Shown: piece by piece, positions 35,468-43,481 of the stretch
How the letters are laid out: every line of letters starts with the position of its first letter
How positions within the stretch are numbered: the stretch's first letter is position 1
DNA from: Nocardia cyriacigeorgica
Lineage (GTDB): Bacteria > Actinomycetota > Actinomycetes > Mycobacteriales > Mycobacteriaceae
Reading direction: 5' to 3'
Assembly: GCF_029868385.1 (NCBI RefSeq)
Contig: NZ_JARWNX010000026.1
Location: forward strand, 90,602-154,601
DNA length: 64,000 nucleotides
Translations under genes and position numbers: made by a program
Notes under the pieces: generated by a model
The model's database searches: none
What the model was told of the DNA's origin: nothing
Seen by the model: the letters and a program-made list of their open reading frames with translations, nothing else

Positions 35468-36253
35468 ATGACAGCGACCACCGCGCCCGCGCCGGGCCGC
35501 CCGACGTCTCCGGCTGCCGAACGCCGGGCCGAGCGGTTGCGGCTGCTGGTCCAGCCCGCGCTCGTGCTGCTCCTGGCGGCGGGCGTGTTGATCTGGGCCT
35601 TCAACCGCGATCTCACGCTCACCCAGCAGGCCAGTCTGAACGCTTCGAATATCGCGACGGTGACCTGGCAGCATGTGCTGATCACGGTGACCGTGGTGCT
35701 GATCGTCGTCGTAGTCGCGGTGCCGCTCGGCACGCTGCTGTCGCGTCCGCGGTATCGCCGACTCGCACCCTTGTTCGTCGGCATCGCCAATATCGGCGCC
35801 GCCGCACCGGCCATCGGCCTGATCGTGCTGTTCTATCTGGTCACCAAGACCACGGGGTTCTGGATCGGTGTCGCACCGATCGCGTTCTATTCGCTACTTC
35901 CGGTGCTGCGCAATACGATTCTGGGCTATCAGCAGGTGGATCGGACGCTCATCGATGCGGGCCGCGGACAGGGCATGTCGACGCTGACGGTATTGCGCCG
36001 CATCGAATTCCCGCTCGCCGTGCCTTATATCCTGGCCGGTCTGCGCACTTCGCTGGTGCTCGCGGTCGGCACCGCGACCCTGTCGTTCCTGGTGAGTGCC
36101 GGTGGTCTCGGCATCCTCATCGATACCGGATACAAGTTGCGCGACAATGTGACGCTGGTCGTCGGCGCTGTGCTCGCCGTCGCGCTCGCACTGCTGGTCG
36201 ATTGGCTGGGGGCGCTGGCCGAAGAGTTTCTCGGGCCGCGGGGGTTGACATGA
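35468..36253 (+). CDS. Osmoprotectant ABC transporter permease 2 (OpuCD/ProW-like)
   Basis: A 261-residue permease with an N-terminal helix (LLVQPALVLLLAAGVLIWAF) and a five-helix core. The EAA loop is DAGRGQGMSTLTVLRRIEFPLAVPYI. It starts at ATG 35468 with 34 bp to the upstream ATPase stop, and its stop overlaps the substrate-binding protein start by 4 bp. It pairs with the first permease to form the channel. Confidence 0.9.
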   Translation: MTATTAPAPGRPTSPAAERRAERLRLLVQPALVLLLAAGVLIWAFNRDLTLTQQASLNASNIATVTWQHVLITVTVVLIVVVVAVPLGTLLSRPRYRRLAPLFVGIANIGAAAPAIGLIVLFYLVTKTTGFWIGVAPIAFYSLLPVLRNTILGYQQVDRTLIDAGRGQGMSTLTVLRRIEFPLAVPYILAGLRTSLVLAVGTATLSFLVSAGGLGILIDTGYKLRDNVTLVVGAVLAVALALLVDWLGALAEEFLGPRGLT

Positions 36254-37359
36254 GTTCCGCGGGCACAGATGTCGCGGGACTCGGCCGATACGAACGCCGC
36301 GGCCGGTGGCGCGTTCTGCCGCGGGTGGTCACGGCGTCACGCAACGACACGCCTGATAGTCGGCTCCCCTGCCCCGCGCATATCGGTCACGGCGGGCGGA
36401 TCTTCCTCTTGATATCCGCTGCGATCCTGCTGCTCACCGGATGTGGGTTGGAGGCGGGTAGCGCTGTTCCCCTGCGCGTCGGACCCGGCAGTATCCAACC
36501 CGTCCCGGCGCTGAAAGGCGTGCCGATCACGGTGGGCTCCAAGGATTTCACCGAGCAGAACATCCTCGGCTATCTCATCGAATTCGCCATGGTCGCGGCA
36601 GGTGCCGATGTGCGGGATCTGACCGATATCCAAGGCTCGAACAGTCTGCGCGACGCCCAGTTGCACGGCCAGATCGATCTGGCCTACGACTACACCGGCA
36701 CCGGCTGGATGAACTATCTCGGCAATGAGACCCCCGTTCCCGGTGAACTCGCACAGTTCGAAGCCGTCCGCGACGCCGATCTGGCCGCCCACGATATGGT
36801 CTGGGCCGCGATGGCGCCGATGAACAATACCTACGCGCTGGTCACCAATGCCGCCACCGCCGCCGACACCGGTGTGCGGACCCTCTCCGATTACGCCCGC
36901 CTGGTCGCCACCGATCCGGGACGGGCCGCCACCTGCGTGGGCACCGAATTCAATGTGCGCCAGGACGGTTTCCCCGGTATGGCGCGCAAATACGGCATCG
37001 ACAACGATGCCGTGCAGAAACGCCTGGTCCAGGACGCCCTGGTCTACACCTCCGTCGCCGACGGCCGCCAATGCAGTTTCGGCTCCGTCGCCGCCACCGA
37101 CGGCCGCATCCCCTCCCTCGGCCTGATCCTGCTCGACGACGATCAGCGCTTCTTCCCCACCTACAACGCGGCCCTGGTCATGCGCCGCGATTTCGCCGAA
37201 GCCCACCCCGAAGCCATCACCGTCATGGAACCCATCTCCGCCCTGCTCACCAACGAAACCATCACCGAACTCAACCGCCAGGTGGACGTCGACGGCCGCG
37301 AACCGGCGGACGTCGCCCGCGACTGGCTGGTCGCCGAAGGGTTCGTCACCGAGGGGTGA
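36250..37359 (+). CDS. Osmoprotectant substrate-binding lipoprotein (OpuCC/ProX-like)
   Basis: A 369-residue binding protein of the glycine-betaine/choline class. After lipobox LLTGC (Cys65) come ITVGSKDFTEQNILGYLIEFA, IDLAYDYTGTGWMNYLG and a C-terminal MEPISALLTNETITELNRQVDVDGREP, all typical. The region before the lipobox is unusually long (64 residues, including Arg-rich RYERRGRWRVLPRVV), so the true start may lie further down or the extension may be an inactive leader. The ATG overlaps the upstream stop by 4 bp. It is last gene of the four-gene osmoprotectant operon. Confidence 0.9.
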   Translation: MSSAGTDVAGLGRYERRGRWRVLPRVVTASRNDTPDSRLPCPAHIGHGGRIFLLISAAILLLTGCGLEAGSAVPLRVGPGSIQPVPALKGVPITVGSKDFTEQNILGYLIEFAMVAAGADVRDLTDIQGSNSLRDAQLHGQIDLAYDYTGTGWMNYLGNETPVPGELAQFEAVRDADLAAHDMVWAAMAPMNNTYALVTNAATAADTGVRTLSDYARLVATDPGRAATCVGTEFNVRQDGFPGMARKYGIDNDAVQKRLVQDALVYTSVADGRQCSFGSVAATDGRIPSLGLILLDDDQRFFPTYNAALVMRRDFAEAHPEAITVMEPISALLTNETITELNRQVDVDGREPADVARDWLVAEGFVTEG

Positions 37360-37514
37360 TCCACTCCGGCGGGCCGTCATGGAATGCCTCTTGCCGCGCC
37401 GAGGCCGCCGCGCGACAATACGGTAGCGAGCCGAATCTCTGCTCGCCCACAGGATGCCCACCCGGTGTACGTTCGCACCCGGCGCCGCGGTGAGCTCGCC
37501 GGGACGCGAGCGTA

Positions 37515-39755
37515 ATGCTCCCGGTCATGCGATGGGGCCCTGGTCCGATATGGGCTCCGATGGTCGAGTTGTTCCGCGGCAACCGAATCGAGCAGGCGAT
37601 GACCGTCGATACCCGGTCCGGACGGTATCCGGACAAACCGTGTGATGACGATGATGATGGCAACGGAAGCGACAATGGCGTCCGTCCCAACCCGTGCTCT
37701 CCGGAGCAACCCGATCCATGCGGTTGCTCGCACCCGCCCGCACCGAGCACTCCAGGCACCGATCGGCCACCTCGGCCCAGGCCACGCCCCGACACCTGCT
37801 GTGCGCAGTTGATCGATCTGATCAATCAATTGACCGGCTCGGACCGGCCGGTGGGCGTGCACAAACCGAAACAACGACCGGCACGCAAAGTGCAGGCGAT
37901 GTGCGACGCGCTCGGCACCGCCGACGCCATCGTCCCCGCGCTCGCGTTGCTGTGGGAGCGCTTCCGTGCGGGCGAGTCGGCGCGCAACGATTTCGAGAAG
38001 GCCGTTGCCGGCGTGTTCTCCAGCATCGACAAAGCAGATAAGGAGCAGCTCGATACCGCCTTCGCCGGATACCGAAAGCTTCGGGAAACCGGGAAGGCGG
38101 ATTGCCTGTTCAGCGACTGCCTCGCCACGGCCGGAGCCGACGGTGCGATCGAGCGATCCTGGTTCGCAGAGGAATTCGTCCGCGAAGGTTTGCGAGTTGC
38201 CGGTCAGGCGTTCTTCCACAAATCGAACGGTGTGCTCGGCCCCGGACAGACGCGGTTGTGGGACAAAGCAGTCGCCCATGGACCCAACGGCAGCGGAGCG
38301 ACGATCTACCAGGGGCCATGGCCGTGGCTGACCTCGATCGGCTATCCCTCCGGTAACGAAGAATTCGGCAACGTCGAGAGTTTCCGCCCGGTACCCGGCG
38401 GGCAGCATATCTGGCAGAACTACCAATATGCCCAGACCTGCACATATACACCGTCCCCCTCGGGTGCGATCGCCGCACATTGTGAGCGAAAGCATCCGCC
38501 GGTCGCCTCCGGTGCGTTCGCGTCGTATTGCGAGGGCGGTGCCAACTACACCAAAGGAAACGACTGTGTCCGGATACCGGCGACCACGCCCGGTGGATCG
38601 CTACGGCTCACCGGGTTCAATTTCATCACCCCCACGGTGACCGTCACACTGGCGCTCTCGACCGACCCATCGGTGCGGTGGGAGTCGAAATGCGCGGTAT
38701 GGGGTGACCAGATGACCCCGCTGAAGGACGCGACCGATCACTATGTCGTCGACGAACGGGTTGCCGACTGCGTCGATTTCCCGGTGCCGTCGTCGCATCC
38801 GACGATTCCCGGAGCGCCTGTTCCGGCAGGGATCTACCAGCTGACGGTCACGGTCGACAATGTCACCAAAGCCATCTTCGACGGCTCGGTCGCCACAACG
38901 CTGGAATCGAATACGCTGCTACTCCGCATCGAGGCGGATCCGAAGATCGCGTACGCCATGTGGAGCCAGAGCGGTCGCTGCAACCGGGAAACCGCCGGAA
39001 TGGGTGATGACGAGATCTGGTGGGACGCATTCATCGGGCATATCGTGCCGAACTCCGTCCCGGTGTCGGCAGCTGGCGGCCCGATGATGACGCTGACCAC
39101 CGAGCGCAGGTCGTTCCCGCGTGGGCCGTGGGCCGATATGGATGACAACGAAGCGGCCGGTAGCTACAACTCCACGGTCTGGGGCCCGGCTTCGTTCGAA
39201 CTGTACGGCGTCGCCGCGATCGCGATGATCGGATTCGAGGTCGATAGCGAGCAGGCGGCCAGAGATCAGCTCCACGGCTTCTGGAACGCGTGGGGTGAGG
39301 CGCTGATGGGCATCGCCAATGTCGCGCTCGCGGCCGAAGGTACTGCCATCGGTCTGGCCGAACTCGGCGCGAAAGCTGGGCTGGTGACGGCCGGACTAGC
39401 CTTCAGCGTCGCGCTCATCGCCGCCGCTGTCATCGCGGCCATAACCTTGATCGCGACAGCACTGTGGGCCGCGTGGGCGCCGGCCGACCTCATCGCGATG
39501 GACCTGTTCGCTCTGGATGCGCTCACCGCGTGGGATAGGACCGATCCGGCGAAACCGTTACCGCCGGTGGCATATCGACGCTGGGGTGATCCCAATGACG
39601 AGGACAATATCGTCACAGTCACCGAGCGCGCCGACCCGAAGATCCACGCCAGCGGTGATGCGGCAGCGACGTGGTTGCAGACGAATCAGTACGACACACC
39701 CGAAGACGGCGAGGACGCCAGCTACAGCCTCGAGTTCCGATTGGCCAGAAGCTGA
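37515..39755 (+). CDS. 746-residue orphan protein with IPT-like section and hydrophobic hairpin
   Basis: I do not recognise a named family. The N-terminal 100 residues have a Cys/Pro/Asp-rich stretch (DKPCDDDDDGNGSDNG, then CSPEQPDPCGCSH). A helical section follows (AIVPALALLWERFRAGESARNDFEKAV), then a beta-rich part with an IPT/TIG-like strand pattern (GGSLRLTGFNFITPTVTVTL) and the motif SQSGRCNRETAGMGDDEIWW. Near residues 622-655 is a strongly hydrophobic segment (LVTAGLAFSVALIAAAVIAA onward) that could form a membrane hairpin. No signal peptide is seen. Start ATG 37515 is uncertain; ATG 37599 (MTVDTRSGRYP) is possible. Codons are a little less GC-biased than in the neighbouring operon. It stands alone. 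Confidence 0.6.
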   Translation: MLPVMRWGPGPIWAPMVELFRGNRIEQAMTVDTRSGRYPDKPCDDDDDGNGSDNGVRPNPCSPEQPDPCGCSHPPAPSTPGTDRPPRPRPRPDTCCAQLIDLINQLTGSDRPVGVHKPKQRPARKVQAMCDALGTADAIVPALALLWERFRAGESARNDFEKAVAGVFSSIDKADKEQLDTAFAGYRKLRETGKADCLFSDCLATAGADGAIERSWFAEEFVREGLRVAGQAFFHKSNGVLGPGQTRLWDKAVAHGPNGSGATIYQGPWPWLTSIGYPSGNEEFGNVESFRPVPGGQHIWQNYQYAQTCTYTPSPSGAIAAHCERKHPPVASGAFASYCEGGANYTKGNDCVRIPATTPGGSLRLTGFNFITPTVTVTLALSTDPSVRWESKCAVWGDQMTPLKDATDHYVVDERVADCVDFPVPSSHPTIPGAPVPAGIYQLTVTVDNVTKAIFDGSVATTLESNTLLLRIEADPKIAYAMWSQSGRCNRETAGMGDDEIWWDAFIGHIVPNSVPVSAAGGPMMTLTTERRSFPRGPWADMDDNEAAGSYNSTVWGPASFELYGVAAIAMIGFEVDSEQAARDQLHGFWNAWGEALMGIANVALAAEGTAIGLAELGAKAGLVTAGLAFSVALIAAAVIAAITLIATALWAAWAPADLIAMDLFALDALTAWDRTDPAKPLPPVAYRRWGDPNDEDNIVTVTERADPKIHASGDAAATWLQTNQYDTPEDGEDASYSLEFRLARS

Positions 39756-39805
39756 CCAGCCGGGTTGCTCTCAGCGGCGAGGGCCGCGAAACACAGAACG
39801 CGTAC

Positions 39806-40255
39806 TCAGGCCTGGTGATCGCTGGATCGCCCGGAACCCTGCCCCTGCATACCCGCGACGAAACGGGTGAGCAGGTCGGCGAATTGGGCGCGTTCGGGGG
39901 TGGTCCAGCTGTGCATGGCCGAGGTGAAGGCATCGATGCGGCGTTGGTGGGCGGACTGGAGGACGGTCCGGCCGGTGGGGGTCACTGCGAGTAGGGAGCG
40001 GCGTCCGTCGGATTGGTCGGCGATGCGTTCGATATATCCGGCGTCGACGGCCGCGGCGACCAAGCGGCTGGCGCGTGGGCGGTCGACGGCGAGGCTATCG
40101 GCCACGAGGGAGACGGTGGGTTCGGGGACGGACGCGACCACATCGAGGACATCGAAGGCCTGGCCTGCGGGTTCTCCCTCGGGTGCCAGGGTGCGGCGGG
40201 TCTGGCGGCGGCGGATCTCCACCATGGCGCGTTCGACTCGCTCGACGTCGTTCAT
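39806..40255 (-). CDS. MarR-family transcriptional regulator
   Basis: A 149-residue winged-helix protein: SLVADSLAVDRPRASRLVAAAVDAGYIERI is the HTH, and ADQSDGRRSLLAVTPTGRTVL the wing. The start is ATG 40255 (MNDVERVERAM). It diverges from the lipoprotein/MarR-like gene at 40327, across a perfect-armed palindrome at 40281-40300, so it probably represses both itself and that gene. Confidence 0.9.
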   Translation of the reverse strand: MNDVERVERAMVEIRRRQTRRTLAPEGEPAGQAFDVLDVVASVPEPTVSLVADSLAVDRPRASRLVAAAVDAGYIERIADQSDGRRSLLAVTPTGRTVLQSAHQRRIDAFTSAMHSWTTPERAQFADLLTRFVAGMQGQGSGRSSDHQA

Positions 40256-40280
40256 GGGTGAAATGGTAGCGCCGGACATC

Positions 40281-40300
40281 TAGTTGTAGAATTACAACTA
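40281..40300. promoter_or_regulatory. Palindromic operator between two divergent genes
   Basis: TAGTTGTA-GAAT-TACAACTA has perfect 8-bp arms around a four-base centre, in an AT-rich patch of an otherwise GC-rich genome. It lies 25 bp before the marR start and 26 bp before the divergent lipoprotein gene, in a layout usual for MarR autoregulation. Confidence 0.75.
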
Positions 40301-40326
40301 AATCCGCACTCGGAAAGAGGTCCCTC

Positions 40327-40872
40327 ATGCGTTATCTGCTCTGCGCCCTGGCCGTCCTCACCCTCACGGCCTGCGCATCGCCCCCGGAATCGGGCTCGGC
40401 CGCCACCACCCCACCACCCTCCGGCTCCAGTTCCGGCCCCGATCAGGACCGTATGATCGGCTTCCGCCTGAAGAGGCTGGATCAGCTGATCGAGACCACC
40501 TTCGATCGACTGCTCGGCAATGCCGGACTGAACCGCCGCGAATGGCAGACGCTCAACGTCATCAGCCGCGGCCCGGTCGATGACGCCCAGCTCACCGATG
40601 CCCTGCGCCCATTCTGGGAAGCCAACGGCGAGAAGGTGTCCGACGTGATCGAAAGTCTGGCCGTCCGCGACTGGATCCACCGCGACGCCGACGGGTGGTA
40701 CGCGATGACGGCCGCCGGTCGCGATGTGCACGCGGCGGCAGCGAACGAGGTCGGTGGCCTGCGCGATCTGATGGCGGAGGGGGTCGGCGCCGAAGAGTTC
40801 GCGCAGATGATGGACGTGCTCGGGCGCATGACCGTCAACCTGGAGAAGGCCACACCGACCACCGGCAAGTGA
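40327..40872 (+). CDS. Lipoprotein-signal protein with MarR-like winged-helix domain
   Basis: A 181-residue protein. Residues 1-16 are a lipoprotein signal (MRYLLCALAVLTLTAC) followed by a Ser/Pro/Gly spacer (ESGSAATTPPPSGSSSG). Residues about 45-175 resemble a MarR fold: RLKRLDQLIETTFDRLLGN, LNRREWQTLNVISRGPVDDAQL, SDVIESLAVRDWIHRDADGW, YAMTAAGRDVHAAAANEVG. The first start is supported by AAAGAGG. A second ATG at 40453 (MIGFRLKRLDQL), after CAGGACCGT, would give a cytoplasmic form. The lipoprotein reading means either an externalised winged helix or a chance fusion. It is divergent from a true MarR gene. Confidence 0.75.
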   Translation: MRYLLCALAVLTLTACASPPESGSAATTPPPSGSSSGPDQDRMIGFRLKRLDQLIETTFDRLLGNAGLNRREWQTLNVISRGPVDDAQLTDALRPFWEANGEKVSDVIESLAVRDWIHRDADGWYAMTAAGRDVHAAAANEVGGLRDLMAEGVGAEEFAQMMDVLGRMTVNLEKATPTTGK

Positions 40873-40883
40873 GCCGCTGGGCG

Positions 40884-41389
40884 TCACCGGAAGTAGGACG
40901 CGTAATCGCTGAACGGCACCTGGCCGGTGGGGCTCGATTCGATGGCGTCGGCGACCTCGGCCGGTATGGGAGCCCAGTAAGCGGGCATCGAGGCAGCCAT
41001 GGACGGGTTCAATATGTAGATCAGGGCGAAGTTCACGATCCACAGCGGCGGTGCCATCGACATGCCGACCCGGGTGCTCACTCCGCCCTTGGTGTTGGTC
41101 ACCAGTTGCGCCGCACCCGACATCTGTTGTGCGGCAAAGCCGTAGACGGCTTGCACGGTATAGGCCGATCGGTAGAGCGCCGCGAGGGATCGCCACGCGC
41201 GTTGTTGCGCAACCAGGTGCCGACATAGCCGCCGGGCGCGATCAACGTGTTCACCTGTCTGGTCGGCGCGTCCGCGTTGGCCGGGCTCTCCAGCAGTCCA
41301 CCGGGATTCACAATGCCAGCACCGGGAGGAGCGCGCGGCGGGCGCCCGATCCGCCGACGCGCCGGGCACGCGGACGATGTGCTGTGCAT
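40884..41389 (-). pseudogene. Decayed exported-protein gene with several frame breaks
   Basis: Minus-strand coding pieces lie in different frames in the order of one protein. A signal-like GSGARRALLPVLAL occurs in one frame, GIVNPGGLLESPANADAPTR continuing to GGYVGTWLRNNAR (41099-41389 frame) in a second, and YRSAYTVQAVYGFAAQQMSG continuing to the stop at 40884 in a third. ATG 41389 has AGAGG at suitable spacing. No single frame gives a signal peptide and a complete domain. I interpret this as a secreted-protein gene with at least two frameshifts; the family is not recognised. Confidence 0.45.
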
Positions 41390-41478
41390 ATGTCGACCTC
41401 TCAGAGCACCGTCGGATGAGGTAACACCGGCTTCAGGTCAGTCAAAGCCGCGACCGGCGCGGTGTCAAGACCCGTCGG

Positions 41479-41967
41479 TCAGCGCCGGAGCCGGTCCAGG
41501 AAGGCGCTCAGGTTCTCGCGGACCCGTTCGATCTTGTCCTCGGCGCTCAGGTCCTCGCGGTAGCGGCTGCCGAGCGCGGGCCGCTTCTTACCGCGCGCGT
41601 ACAGCGAGCACGCCAGATCGGTGCACATATAGGTGCCGACCGAGTTGCCGCGACGACCCGATTCGCCCGCCTTGTGCGCGGTCAGCAGCGAGACACCGCC
41701 ACCGGTGTGCGTGGTGAGGCAGATCGTGCACATCTGCGCGCGGCCCGACCCACCGGTCTCATACCGGAACGCGACGCCGACGAGGCGTTCGTCGTCGGGA
41801 GTGACGAGATAGCAGCGGCCGGGGAACGACGGATCACTCCAGCCGAGGAAGTCCAGATCGTCCCACGGTCGCTGGTCCAGATCGCGCGGGACGGGTAACC
41901 GCTTGGCCTCTCCTTTGGAGCAATTGATGAACGACGACCTGATGTCGCGTTCGGTGACGGGCTCCAT
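41479..41967 (-). CDS. FBP-domain (EF-G-binding/treble-clef zinc finger) protein
   Basis: A 162-residue protein. The C-terminal half contains CTICLTTHTGGGVSLLTAHKAG and GTYMCTDLACSLYARGKK, two Cys pairs forming a treble-clef zinc finger as in FBP proteins, the domain by which fusidic-acid-resistance FusB-type proteins contact EF-G. The N-terminal helices (TERDIRSSFINCSKGEAKRL) are shared. ATG 41967 follows GAGGAGGCGCC. It could bind elongation factor G and modulate translation or fusidane tolerance, by family inference. Confidence 0.85.
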   Translation of the reverse strand: MEPVTERDIRSSFINCSKGEAKRLPVPRDLDQRPWDDLDFLGWSDPSFPGRCYLVTPDDERLVGVAFRYETGGSGRAQMCTICLTTHTGGGVSLLTAHKAGESGRRGNSVGTYMCTDLACSLYARGKKRPALGSRYREDLSAEDKIERVRENLSAFLDRLRR

Positions 41968-42165
41968 GGCGGCGCCTCCTCGGGTCGTGGTCGGCAAACC
42001 GGTCAGACGTTAGGGGACCCGCACCGCCGCCGACAACCGGTTTTCACGCAGAGCCATCTCGGTCCGCGCTGGTCACCGTCTGCGCCGGGCGCGTGAAATC
42101 GCCGGGTCACCGCACCCACTTGGTTACACTCGGCGGCACGGGTGTCCCAGACGAGGCGGTGGCTC

Positions 42166-42936
42166 ATGGCGTTCGCGTTCTCTGCACGGTGGGTCGCGGC
42201 GGTGGGCGCGCTGCTCGCGATCACGACGGCCTGTGGATCCTCCGAGGAGGACTCGGGCCCGGCCACACAGCTGGCCACCACCACTCAGGCGGGACCGGCG
42301 GCCGAGTCGGCGCCGGAGGGCCCGAGCCCGTCCGCGATCACCGCGGCAACCACCACCGCGTCGGATACGGCGACCGAGGTCGTCGCCCTCACCGCCGTCG
42401 ACGCCACGGGTCTGCCCGTCGACGGATTCACCGTGATCAGCCCCGACCCCTTCGGCACCCTGAACTGCCGCGACGCCACCGCCAGTTTCTCCGCTTCCAC
42501 CGCGGGCATCTACCACTGCGGCGCCTCCGCCGACGCCGCCGACGTCTGCTGGCCGACACCGGCGATGAACGAACTGCTGTGCGCCAACGACCCGTGGAAA
42601 CGCGAACTCCGCCGGTACACCGTCGACCCGCCGCTCGAACCCATCGGCGCCACCGAATCCCCCGAGCCCTGGGCCCTCGAACTCGCCGACGGGCGGCAAT
42701 GCCGGATCCGGGTCGGCGGTGCGTGGGGCGGCCGGTCCGACGGCATGGTCGGCGCGTATTCGTGCACCGGCGGCTCGGAGGTCGTCCTCCAGGACGCCGA
42801 CGCCCGCACCTCCATCGACAAATCCTCCGACACCTGGCAGGTGGCGATGGGCGAGCTCGGCGCGGGCGCACCCGACTTCCCACCACCCACCATGGTGGAC
42901 GTGCGCACCGCGTATTTCGCGGCGGCCGCGAACTGA
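42166..42936 (+). CDS. Secreted lipoprotein of unknown function
   Basis: A lipoprotein of about 256 residues. Signal AFSARWVAAVGALLA ends at lipobox TTAC (ITTAC), followed by a Thr/Ala/Ser-rich spacer. The mature domain has several Cys (LNCRDATAS, IYHCGASADAADVCWPTP, NELLCANDP, GRQCRIRVG, AYSCTGGSE), consistent with an extracytoplasmic disulfide-bonded fold. ATG 42166 follows GAGGCGG; GTG 42142 gives an eight-residue-longer leader. The gene is isolated and no family is recognised. Confidence 0.72.
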   Translation: MAFAFSARWVAAVGALLAITTACGSSEEDSGPATQLATTTQAGPAAESAPEGPSPSAITAATTTASDTATEVVALTAVDATGLPVDGFTVISPDPFGTLNCRDATASFSASTAGIYHCGASADAADVCWPTPAMNELLCANDPWKRELRRYTVDPPLEPIGATESPEPWALELADGRQCRIRVGGAWGGRSDGMVGAYSCTGGSEVVLQDADARTSIDKSSDTWQVAMGELGAGAPDFPPPTMVDVRTAYFAAAAN

Positions 42937-43015
42937 CCGGAACCCGCTGCGGGCCGCGATATCTCGGTCTCGGTGCGCTCCCGCATGATTCTTACTTCCT
43001 GTTCTCAGGGGTCGA

Positions 43016-43453
43016 TCAGACGTACCGAGGACGACGTCCGAGGGCGCCGAGCGCGACCGACGGGGAGGCTGCGGGATCGCCCTGCGGCAGCCACGCACGG
43101 GCAGCCAGGGTGCACGCGGCGAACATGGCAGGCATGGCCCCCTTGTCGGCACCGTCACCGACGGCGAGATGTGAGGCGGCAGCACCGCCGTAGACGAAGA
43201 CCAGTCCCGCATACGCCCATTCTTTGGTCCGCGGATGGCCAGGGGTGAGGATCGCGGCGAGGGCGGCGGCTTTGGCGGTGCCGAGTACCGTCGCGAAGTA
43301 CATGGGGTAGCCGAGATGATCGAATGCTTCACGGACATAGGAGATCCGGGCGAGATCCCAATACGAGCCGACGGCGGTTTCGACCACGACCGCGGTGACC
43401 GGAATCCAGCGGGCAAGTTTCAGTGCGCGCGTCATCGAGTGGCGAGTTTTCAT
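43016..43453 (-). CDS. DoxX-like small membrane protein
   Basis: A 145-residue membrane protein with four hydrophobic segments (WIPVTAVVVETAVGSYW, YPMYFATVLGTAKAAALAAILT, WAYAGLVFVYGGAAASHLAVG, AMPAMFAACTLAARAWL). The block LGYPMYFATVLGTAKAAALAA matches the DoxX-like family seen beside esterases and regulators. It starts at ATG 43453, 28 bp after the beta-lactamase-fold esterase gene stop, and is probably in its operon. The role is unknown. Confidence 0.82.
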   Translation of the reverse strand: MKTRHSMTRALKLARWIPVTAVVVETAVGSYWDLARISYVREAFDHLGYPMYFATVLGTAKAAALAAILTPGHPRTKEWAYAGLVFVYGGAAASHLAVGDGADKGAMPAMFAACTLAARAWLPQGDPAASPSVALGALGRRPRYV

Positions 43454-43481
43454 ATCACTCCCGGTGGTAGTTGTGGTCGGG

